Below the pieces are notes generated by a model that did no database searches, was not told the DNA's origin, and saw only the letters and a program-made list of their open reading frames with translations. The position numbers and the translations under genes were made by a program. A stretch of 5,137 bases of DNA from CADDYX01 sp045809945 (GTDB lineage: Bacteria; Verrucomicrobiota; Verrucomicrobiia; Chthoniobacterales; UBA10450), in NCBI GenBank assembly GCA_045809945.1, contig JBJMWW010000097.1:1-5137 (forward strand), read 5' to 3'. Shown in pieces: positions 1 to 4,796 of the stretch (position 1 is its first letter; each line of letters starts with the position of its first letter).

Positions 1-1
1 C

Positions 2-121
2 CGGCGCACCACGGCAGAAATCGATCAACTCGTGAAACGCGCCGGCTTCGAGAAGCTGGAAATGGAAATCGACCAATGGGGAATGTTCTCCGTTTCAATC
101 GCGCGACGCAGTAGAGCGTGA
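2..121 (+). CDS. C-terminal end of a probable class I SAM-dependent methyltransferase (5' truncated by window edge)
   Basis: An open frame enters from the left edge and gives 39 residues before a TGA at 119-121. It reads AEIDQLVKRAGFEKLEMEID, then WGMFSVSIARR and a short basic end. A helix with an (A)GF turn, then a beta strand and a final WG-x-FSVS-A-R strand, is the usual last helix plus beta-6/beta-7 hairpin of Rossmann-type methyltransferases, where the catalytic motifs lie further upstream and are not visible here. The downstream neighbour is a YnbD-like PAP2-DSP protein. In E. coli the gene before ynbD is ynbC, an alpha/beta-hydrolase-methyltransferase fusion, so this tail is probably the end of a YnbC-like protein; that is inference from context. 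The substrate cannot be told. A 6-bp hairpin (AACGCC/GGCGTT, 121-136) starts at the last base of the stop codon. Confidence 0.6.
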   Translation, partial: RRTTAEIDQLVKRAGFEKLEMEIDQWGMFSVSIARRSRA

Positions 122-135
122 ACGCCGCCCGGCGT

Positions 136-202
136 TGTCATTCCGAGCGGAGTCGAGGAATCTTCGTTGCTCGAGGATGTCTCGACTTCGCTCGACATAA
201 CA
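136..202. repeat. Imperfect palindromic intergenic repeat (REP/MITE-like, GTCATTCCGAGCGGAGTCGAG type)
   Basis: The left end begins TGTCATTCCGAGCGGAGTCG and the reverse complement of the right end begins TGTTATGTCGAGCGAAGTCG. Over 28 positions the two arms agree at 21, leaving a centre of about 11 bases, so the 67 bp can fold into one long hairpin. The left arm is of a type I recall as highly repeated between genes in Acidobacteria and related soil bacteria; that is memory and cannot be checked here. CGTT stands on both sides (133-136 and 203-206), but 4 bp is too short to call a target duplication. The element fills most of the gap between the methyltransferase tail and the phosphatase. Its right arm supplies TAA 198-200, in frame with the phosphatase gene, which limits how far upstream that gene can start. 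Confidence 0.65.
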
Positions 203-227
203 CGTTCGTGGCGCAGCATCGCGACCT

Positions 228-1553
228 GTGACACGCATGCGAATCAGAGCGCTGGGAACGTCAGTGGGATTGTCCGCGCTTTTCCTCGTCGTCTACGGCG
301 GTTGCAACTGGATCACGGCGCATCGCACGCATGTCGGCACGATCGCGTTCGCGTGGGAACGCCTGATTCCGTTCGTCCCGCTGACGATTCCGGCCTACCT
401 CTCGATCGATCTGTTCTTCGTTGCCGCGCCGTTTTTGTGCCGCAGCGAACGTGAGCTGACGATTTTCGCAAAACGCATCGCGGCCGCGATCGTCATCGCG
501 GGAATTTGTTTTCTGCTCTTCCCTCTGCGTTTTGTCTTTGGACGGCCGCAGGCAAGTGGCTGGATCGGTTCTGCGTTCGATTGGTTTCGCGCGATGGACG
601 CACCATTCAACCAGTTTCCGTCGCTGCATATCGCGCTCTGCTCGATTCTCGTCGTCACCTACGTTCGACATTCACGCGGACTGCTGCGCATCGGAGTCGT
701 TGCATGGTTCGTACTGATCGCCGCGTCCGCTGTGCTGACGTATCAGCACCACGTCCTCGACCTCGTCGGCGGATTCGCCCTCGCGGGATACTGCTTCTAC
801 TTCCTTCCGGAAACTACCGCCGACATCGAGCCGACGACGAATCCCCGCGTCGGTTCGTATTACCTCGTCGGAGCGCTGCTGTGCGGAATGGCCGCACTCC
901 TACTTTGGCCGCTCGGCAGTATTCTCCTGTGGCCGGCATTCTCTCTCGCGCTTGTTGCCGCCGCGTATTTCAGATTCGGCGCAGCGGTGTATCGCAAAAG
1001 TAGTGGTCTGCTGCCGTGGAGCACGATCTGGTCGCTTGGGCCGTGCCTGCTCGGTCAGCACATCTCTCGTTGGTGGTATCGCCGTCGTTGCCGCGCGTGG
1101 GACGCAGTTGCTCAGAATGTTTGGATCGGCAGCGCGTTAAGCACGCGCGAGGCGAACGTGGCGGTCGCTGCTGGAGTGAGTGCTGTTCTCGACCTGACAG
1201 CCGAATTCTCCGCGCCAAAATCATTCCGCAGGTTGCGCTATTGCAACATTCCGGTGCTGGATCTTACGGCACCAACGCCACAGCAACTCGACGAGATCGT
1301 CAGCTTTATCGCCGAGGAAGCCCGTCGTGGAATCGTCTACGTTCATTGCAAGATCGGCTATTCGCGCAGCGCTGTGGCCGCCGGCGCTTATCTGATCGCG
1401 AATGGCCACACCGCTGATGAAGCGATTGCGATTTTGCGCCACGCGCGACCGTCGATCGTGATTCGCCCCGAAGCCCTCGCCGTAATCCACGCCTTGGAAG
1501 CAGCGCACGCGATTGAATTTGTGCTCGCTTCGGCAGAGCAGCGTCCGGTTTAA
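228..1553 (+). CDS. YnbD-like membrane phosphatase: PAP2 domain fused to a dual-specificity protein-tyrosine-phosphatase domain
   Basis: This 441-residue protein joins two phosphatase folds. Residues about 10-250 are strongly hydrophobic, with roughly six to eight membrane segments. They carry PAP2 motifs in the Aur1/PAP2_3 style: FPLRFVFGRP (98-107), FPSLH (130-134, where classical PAP2 has PSGH) and TYQHHVLDLVGG (171-182, H174 and D178). The lysine of the classical KX6RP motif is not present. Residues about 285-430 are a soluble DSP domain with LDLTAE (321-326), the likely general acid D345 in IPVLDLT, and the P-loop HCKIGYSRS (373-381; Cys374, Arg380). Length and domain order match E. coli YnbD (about 430 residues). 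The likely role is dephosphorylating or transferring head groups on membrane phospholipids; the true substrate is unknown. An in-frame TAA at 198-200 restricts the start to GTG 228 or ATG 237. Neither has a clear Shine-Dalgarno sequence, and ATG 237 is equally plausible. A 141-residue membrane protein follows 21 bp downstream. Confidence 0.9.
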   Translation: MTRMRIRALGTSVGLSALFLVVYGGCNWITAHRTHVGTIAFAWERLIPFVPLTIPAYLSIDLFFVAAPFLCRSERELTIFAKRIAAAIVIAGICFLLFPLRFVFGRPQASGWIGSAFDWFRAMDAPFNQFPSLHIALCSILVVTYVRHSRGLLRIGVVAWFVLIAASAVLTYQHHVLDLVGGFALAGYCFYFLPETTADIEPTTNPRVGSYYLVGALLCGMAALLLWPLGSILLWPAFSLALVAAAYFRFGAAVYRKSSGLLPWSTIWSLGPCLLGQHISRWWYRRRCRAWDAVAQNVWIGSALSTREANVAVAAGVSAVLDLTAEFSAPKSFRRLRYCNIPVLDLTAPTPQQLDEIVSFIAEEARRGIVYVHCKIGYSRSAVAAGAYLIANGHTADEAIAILRHARPSIVIRPEALAVIHALEAAHAIEFVLASAEQRPV

Positions 1554-1564
1554 TCAGCGGTCGC

Positions 1565-1570
1565 GGAGGA
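1565..1570 (+). promoter_or_regulatory. Ribosome binding site of the 141-residue membrane protein gene
   Basis: GGAGGA lies 4 bases before ATG 1575. It is the only strong Shine-Dalgarno sequence seen for a plus-strand gene in the window, and it fixes the start of the small downstream gene. This contrasts with the phosphatase gene, which has none. Confidence 0.7.
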
Positions 1571-1574
1571 CATT

Positions 1575-2000
1575 ATGAATTACAGCGAACTGATTCAGCT
1601 CTACTTCGAGCGGTCGAATGCTTTGCAGGCCTACTGGACGTTATACGTTGTGATCGTTGGCGGGTTGCTTGCGTTCTCATCACTGCGCAAGCAGTCGGCA
1701 ACACTCACGACTCTTATCGTATCGATTCTCTTTGCACTGTTCGCTTACGAGAATCTGGACGCGATCCAGGCGACGGGTGCGCACCGAAGAGCGACGCTCG
1801 AGGTGATCAAAGCGTCCGAAGGAACGGCGACAGATGTCAGCCGTGCACGCCAGCAACTTGAGCCGACGCTGCAGCCTGCGAGTGCCGCGGCCACTGCACG
1901 CACGCATCTGATCAGCGACGTCCTGACGATCGCCGCGCTTTGGGCAATGGAATTGCGGCGCCGCAAATACGGCGCCGCGCCAAATTCCGTTACGCTCTAG
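1575..2000 (+). CDS. Small membrane protein of unknown function (141 residues), probably co-transcribed with the PAP2-DSP gene
   Basis: I do not recognise a named family. The protein starts MNYSELIQLYFERSNALQAY, an amphipathic N-terminal stretch. Two membrane segments follow (about 20-37, with WTLYVVIVGGLLAF, and about 43-58, with TTLIVSILFALFAY). A polar, alanine-rich loop that may be helical spans about 62-111, and a third, weaker hydrophobic stretch lies at about 112-126 (LISDVLTIAALWAM). It ends in a basic tail (ELRRRK) that should sit in the cytoplasm. There is no signal peptide cleavage motif, no catalytic signature and only one obvious aromatic cluster. The gene starts 21 bp after the phosphatase stop and has a strong ribosome binding site, so both are probably on one transcript and the protein may assist or modulate the phosphatase; this is inference. 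Its stop codon TAG (1998-2000) overlaps the 9-bp direct repeat that bounds the downstream element. Confidence 0.8.
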   Translation: MNYSELIQLYFERSNALQAYWTLYVVIVGGLLAFSSLRKQSATLTTLIVSILFALFAYENLDAIQATGAHRRATLEVIKASEGTATDVSRARQQLEPTLQPASAAATARTHLISDVLTIAALWAMELRRRKYGAAPNSVTL

Positions 2001-2007
2001 TAGCGCT
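1999..2007. repeat. Left copy of a 9-bp direct repeat (probable target-site duplication)
   Basis: AGTAGCGCT here is repeated exactly at 2078-2086, immediately outside the two terminal inverted repeats of the 70-bp element. The first two bases are the AG of the upstream gene's TAG stop codon. Confidence 0.7.
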
Positions 2008-2079
2008 GTAGCCGCGGTCGCTGGCCGCGGCGATACTCATCGGTTTTTCCAGAGCCGCGGCCGGCGACCGCGGCTACAG
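2006..2079. terminator. Possible bidirectional transcription-ending or mRNA 3'-protecting hairpin formed by the element
   Basis: The 26-bp arms 2006-2031 and 2054-2079 pair at 25 positions around a 22-base loop. No T-run follows the stem on either strand, so this is not a textbook intrinsic terminator. As the only hairpin between two convergent genes it may still act as a 3'-end stabiliser or a barrier to read-through for both. Role is inferred. Confidence 0.4.
2008..2077. mobile_element. 70-bp MITE/REP-like element with 24-bp terminal inverted repeats
   Basis: The left end (2008-2031) starts GTAGCCGCGGTCGCTGGCCG and the right end (2054-2077) is its reverse complement with one difference over 24 bp (T2022 opposite G, a wobble pair in plus-strand RNA). 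The centre is a 22-base spacer, 2032-2053, holding GGTTTTTCC. The element has no coding capacity, so if mobile it depends on a transposase elsewhere. It is bounded by an exact 9-bp direct repeat (1999-2007 and 2078-2086), as expected of a transposon insertion. It lies exactly between two convergent genes and can form a very stable GC-rich hairpin on either strand. I recall this GTAGCCGCGGTCGC repeat as common in soil Verrucomicrobiota, but copy number cannot be checked from this window. Confidence 0.75.
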
Positions 2080-2086
2080 TAGCGCT
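2078..2086. repeat. Right copy of the 9-bp direct repeat (probable target-site duplication)
   Basis: AGTAGCGCT is identical to 1999-2007. Its last base is also the last base of the pnp stop codon (TAA on the minus strand, 2088-2086). Confidence 0.7.
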
Positions 2087-4254
2087 TAGTGCACCGGTTG
2101 GTGCGCAGCCTGGTCGTGCTGCTCCGCGCCGCCTGCACCTTCCGCTTCGGCGCGTTCTTTCAACGCGGCTTTGCGCGAAAGCTTCACGCGCCCTTTGTCG
2201 TCGATGCCGATGCATTTCACCCAGATCATCTCGCCAACCTTCGCCACGTCTTCGGTTTTCTTGACGCGGAAATCGGCCAGCTCGCTGATGTGCACGAGCC
2301 CGTCCTTACCCGGGAAGACTTCAACGAACGCACCGAACTCTTTCGTCGACACGACGCGACCGTGGTAAGTCTCGCCGATCTCGATTTCGCGCGACATGCC
2401 GCCGATGATTTCCTTCGCGCGCGCCATGCTTTCGGGGCTCGTCGCGTAGATGTGGACGGAACCATCGTCCTCAATGTTAATTTCCGCGCCGGTCTCGGCC
2501 ACGATGCCTTTGATCGTTTTGCCGCCCGGTCCGATGAGCGCGCCGATCTTCTCCGGATTAATTTTGATCGTCTCGATGCGCGGCGCGTATTTGCTGAGAT
2601 CAGCGCGCGGCTTGTCGATCGCCTTCGCCATGATCTCCAGGATTCTGGTGCGTGCCTCTTTCGTGCGGAAGGTCGCCTCGGCCATGATTTTGTGACTGAC
2701 GCCGGGGAGTTTGAGGTCGAGCTGGAAACCGGTGATGCCGGTTTCCGTGCCGCAAACTTTGTAATCCATGTCCCCGAAATGATCTTCGGAGCCGATGATG
2801 TCGGTTAGCAACTCGTAGCGTTTGAGCTGGCCGTTCTCGTCGTTTTCAGTCACCAGCCCGCAGCTGATTCCTGCAACCGGCGTCTTAACGGGAACGCCCG
2901 CGTCCATTAACGCGAGCATGCCGCCGCAAACGCTGGCCATCGAGCTGGAGCCGTTCGATTCCATGATCTCGCTCGTGATTCGCACCGCGTAACGGAAGTC
3001 TTCCGTGCCCGGCACAACCGGCTCGAGCGAACGTTCCGCGAGCGCGCCGTGGCCGATCTCGCGACGGCTGGCGCCGCCGGTCCGGCCGGTTTCGCCGACG
3101 CTGAACGGAGGGAAGCTGTAATGGAGGATAAAGCTCTTGGAGGTCTCGCCGCCGCCGTAGGCGTCGATGTTCTGCGCCTCTTCAATCGGCGCGAGGGTTA
3201 CGAGCGCGAGCGCTTGCGTTTCGCCACGCTGAAAGATTGCCGAACCGTGCGCACGCGGAAGCACGCCCACCTCGCATTCGATCGGGCGCAGATCGTTGTA
3301 GCCGCGGCCGTCCATTCGCTTCTGTTTGTCGAGGACGCTGATGCGGAAAGCCTTCTTCTGCACGTAATCGAACGCCTGCGAGATCGCGAACTTGTCCGCC
3401 TCAGGAAACTTCTCACGCACCGCGGCTTCAACTTCGTCCTTCAATGCTTTCACCGCTTTGCTCCGGTCGACCTTCTTCTCGTTGTAGAGCGCGCCTTCGA
3501 TGCGATCACCGGCGACCTGATATGCCACCTCGAGGATTTCCTGATTCACCGTCATCAATGGCATCTCGCGTTTCGGCTTGCCGATTTGCGAAGCGAGCTC
3601 GCGCTGGATCCGGATCATCTCCTTCGCGTGCACATGCGCGAACTCGAGCGCCTTTACGAAATCTTCCTCGGGGATCTCGAAGGCCGAGCCTTCAATCATG
3701 ATCACATCGTTTTCGGTGCCGACGTAAACCAGATCGAGATCGCTTTCGTTGCGTTGATCGTGCGTCGGGTTCGCGACGAATTCGCCGTTGACGCGACCGA
3801 CGCGCACCGCGCCGACAGGCCCGGCAAAGGGAATGTCTGAAACCGTGAGCGCAGCCGACGCGCCGTTGATCGCGAGAATGTCCGGATCGTTCTGGCCGTC
3901 CGCGCTCAGCAGCATCGAAATGATCTGCGTGTCGTAAAGATATCCGGCCGGGAAGAGCGGCCGCAGCGGCCGATCCGTCATCCGCGAAGTGAGCGTCTCT
4001 TTTTCTGACGGACGCCCTTCGCGTTTGAAATAACCCCCGGGGAATTTCCCGACTGCCGCCGCCTTTTCGCGGTAATCGACCGTCAGTGGAAACCAGTCCT
4101 GCCCTTCCTTAATTTGGGTGGCCGAGACCGCGCTCGCGAGCACCATGGTGTCGCCTGTTGAAACGATAACCGCTCCGTCGGCGAGTTTTGCGATTTTGCC
4201 GGTCTCAATAGAAACCTGCGTGGACCCGATCTGGGCCGTGACCTTCTGTTGCAT
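2086..4254 (-). CDS. pnp: Polynucleotide phosphorylase (polyribonucleotide nucleotidyltransferase)
   Basis: PNPase is a trimeric 3'-5' exoribonuclease that uses phosphate to degrade RNA to nucleoside diphosphates, acts in mRNA turnover and the degradosome, and can also add 3' tails. The 722 residues have the complete family layout and usual length. First RNase PH domain about 10-140 (with RPLRPLFP, 95-102). Helical linker about 230-310. Second, catalytic RNase PH domain about 320-545, with FQRGETQ (341-347), SVGETGR (385-391), SNGSSSMASVCGG (433-445) and EDHFGDMDYK (490-499), where D491, D497 and K499 match the metal/phosphate residues of the E. coli enzyme. KH domain about 560-620 with the GPGG loop (575-578). 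S1 domain about 624-694. The C-terminal tail is short and Ala/Glu/His-rich. The start ATG has AGGA 7 bases upstream. It follows rpsO by 181 bp on the same strand, the classical pair. One small oddity is S489, where E. coli has Asp (GDED); it is not one of the metal ligands. Confidence 0.98.
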   Translation of the reverse strand: MQQKVTAQIGSTQVSIETGKIAKLADGAVIVSTGDTMVLASAVSATQIKEGQDWFPLTVDYREKAAAVGKFPGGYFKREGRPSEKETLTSRMTDRPLRPLFPAGYLYDTQIISMLLSADGQNDPDILAINGASAALTVSDIPFAGPVGAVRVGRVNGEFVANPTHDQRNESDLDLVYVGTENDVIMIEGSAFEIPEEDFVKALEFAHVHAKEMIRIQRELASQIGKPKREMPLMTVNQEILEVAYQVAGDRIEGALYNEKKVDRSKAVKALKDEVEAAVREKFPEADKFAISQAFDYVQKKAFRISVLDKQKRMDGRGYNDLRPIECEVGVLPRAHGSAIFQRGETQALALVTLAPIEEAQNIDAYGGGETSKSFILHYSFPPFSVGETGRTGGASRREIGHGALAERSLEPVVPGTEDFRYAVRITSEIMESNGSSSMASVCGGMLALMDAGVPVKTPVAGISCGLVTENDENGQLKRYELLTDIIGSEDHFGDMDYKVCGTETGITGFQLDLKLPGVSHKIMAEATFRTKEARTRILEIMAKAIDKPRADLSKYAPRIETIKINPEKIGALIGPGGKTIKGIVAETGAEINIEDDGSVHIYATSPESMARAKEIIGGMSREIEIGETYHGRVVSTKEFGAFVEVFPGKDGLVHISELADFRVKKTEDVAKVGEMIWVKCIGIDDKGRVKLSRKAALKERAEAEGAGGAEQHDQAAHQPVH

Positions 4255-4261
4255 TGTACTT

Positions 4262-4265
4262 TCCT
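4262..4265 (-). promoter_or_regulatory. Ribosome binding site of pnp
   Basis: On the minus strand AGGA (within CCAGGAAAG) lies 7 bases before the pnp ATG, at standard spacing. It supports the chosen start. Confidence 0.7.
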
Positions 4266-4295
4266 GGATATGCGAGACCCAGGCCGGTCACCCTG

Positions 4296-4322
4296 ATTGT
4301 AGGTTTTAAACCCGTATGCGAA
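4296..4322 (-). promoter_or_regulatory. Candidate promoter for pnp inside the rpsO-pnp gap
   Basis: Reading the minus strand, TTCGCA (4322-4317) and TACAAT (4301-4296) resemble -35 and -10 boxes. The -10 matches the sigma-70 consensus at 5 of 6 positions. The spacer is 15 bases, shorter than ideal, and the -35 matches at 4 of 6. Initiation near 4289 would give a leader of about 35 bases containing the AGGA ribosome binding site. In E. coli pnp also has its own promoter between rpsO and pnp. Prediction only. Confidence 0.3.
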
Positions 4323-4334
4323 CTCGGAACTAAA

Positions 4335-4373
4335 ACCTCCACTCAGAGGTGGAACCGCGGCCTGGCTGCCGCG
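4335..4373 (-). other. Pair of hairpins in the rpsO-pnp intercistronic leader
   Basis: In transcript order, the first stem is CGCGGC/GCCGCG with a 6-base loop (4373-4356). The second is ACCTC/GAGGT with a 6-base loop (4350-4335), followed at once by TTTTAG. The second looks like a weak intrinsic terminator or attenuator; together they could be processing sites. In E. coli the same intercistronic region carries an RNase III-cleaved stem used by PNPase for self-repression; sequence similarity is not implied. The remainder of the 181-bp gap shows no open frame worth calling. Confidence 0.4.
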
Positions 4374-4435
4374 TTATTGTTGTTAACTACTCGTCAGGCC
4401 CAACCAGCAATCGGTTTCGCCGCAGACCACCCGCG

Positions 4436-4699
4436 CTATTTACGCAGGTTCAGTTTGTCGATCAGCTTTTTATAGCGATCCGACTTCGTCTTGCTCAGGT
4501 AATCGAGCAAGCTCCGCCGCTGCGCCACCATCTTGAGGAGGCCGCGACGCGAGGAATGATCCTTGGCATTGGTCCTCAGGTGTTCCGTCAACGACGCGAT
4601 CCGCTGCGTGAGAAGTGCCACTTGCACGTCCGCGCTACCCGTATCTTTGTCGTGGAGTTGGAACTCGGTGAGGTCCGCCGTCTGACTGCTTTCCGCCAT
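4436..4699 (-). CDS. rpsO: 30S ribosomal protein S15
   Basis: S15 is a primary 16S rRNA-binding protein that nucleates the platform of the 30S subunit and takes part in an intersubunit bridge. The 87 residues are close to the usual 88-89. They show the family signature in order: DTGSADVQVALLTQRI (19-34), LTEHL (37-41), KDHSSRRGLLKMVAQRRSLL (46-65), DYL (66-68), and RYKKLIDKLNLRK at the end. Compared with E. coli S15, the rRNA-contact residues equivalent to His41, Asp48 and Ser51 are kept (H40, D47, S50), while His45 is Asn (N44) and His50 is Ser (S49). The start ATG has no Shine-Dalgarno sequence in the preceding 20 bases. pnp follows on the same strand. Confidence 0.97.
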   Translation of the reverse strand: MAESSQTADLTEFQLHDKDTGSADVQVALLTQRIASLTEHLRTNAKDHSSRRGLLKMVAQRRSLLDYLSKTKSDRYKKLIDKLNLRK

Positions 4700-4711
4700 A
4701 AACGAGCCGGT

Positions 4712-4739
4712 ATTGTAGCGTGTAAACGCCCAGCCGCAA
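4712..4739 (-). promoter_or_regulatory. Candidate promoter of rpsO
   Basis: On the minus strand TTGCGG (4739-4734), a 16-base spacer and TACAAT (4717-4712) form a reasonable sigma-70-type promoter. The -10 hexamer is identical to the one proposed before pnp. Transcription would begin about 4705, leaving only some 6 bases before the rpsO ATG, so the message would be nearly leaderless, which fits the missing Shine-Dalgarno sequence. Prediction only. Confidence 0.3.
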
Positions 4740-4777
4740 GGCGCGGTTTGCCGCCTGGAGATCTGAGGATTTGGGCA

Positions 4778-4796
4778 GGCCCGCTACCTAGCGGCC
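4778..4796 (-). terminator. Hairpin overlapping the stop codon of the glycosyltransferase gene
   Basis: GGCCCGCT and AGCGGCC pair around ACCT with one bulged C, and the minus-strand TAG stop (4790-4788) lies in the loop and stem. No T-run follows, so factor-independent termination is doubtful. It may mark or stabilise the 3' end of the glycosyltransferase message, separating it from rpsO. Confidence 0.35.

Noticed and set aside
25..234. Minus-strand 69-codon frame ending the palindromic repeat, containing SSTPLGMTT
   Set aside because: It is the translation of the repeated palindrome (136-202). Peptides of this kind recur in databases as spurious proteins from such repeats.
261..671. Minus-strand 136-codon frame opposite the phosphatase gene
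   Set aside because: Highly charged Arg/Asp-rich shadow of the PAP2 domain, whose own frame is clearly coding.
2089..2808. Long plus-strand open frame (239 codons) opposite pnp
   Set aside because: It is antisense to the S1, KH and catalytic regions of pnp, with Arg/Ala/Asp-rich composition typical of a reverse-strand shadow in high-GC DNA, and no ribosome binding site.
3297..3307. TGTAGCCGCGG inside pnp, identical to the end of the 70-bp element's arm
   Set aside because: It encodes conserved PNPase residues (GRGYN, 316-320) and has no paired arm or flanking duplication nearby, so it is a coding coincidence.
3049..3840. Plus-strand open frame of 263 codons opposite pnp
   Set aside because: It is antisense to a fully conserved coding sequence and shows no recognisable motif; a codon-bias shadow.
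4301..4313. AT-rich palindrome GGTTTTAAACC as an operator
   Set aside because: The half-sites are only 5 bp around a single base and nothing similar occurs elsewhere in the window, so there is no support for a regulator site.
4356..4384. Plus-strand terminator-like stem followed by TTATTGTTGTT
   Set aside because: No plus-strand gene ends near it. Both neighbouring genes are on the minus strand, where the stem is not followed by a T-run.
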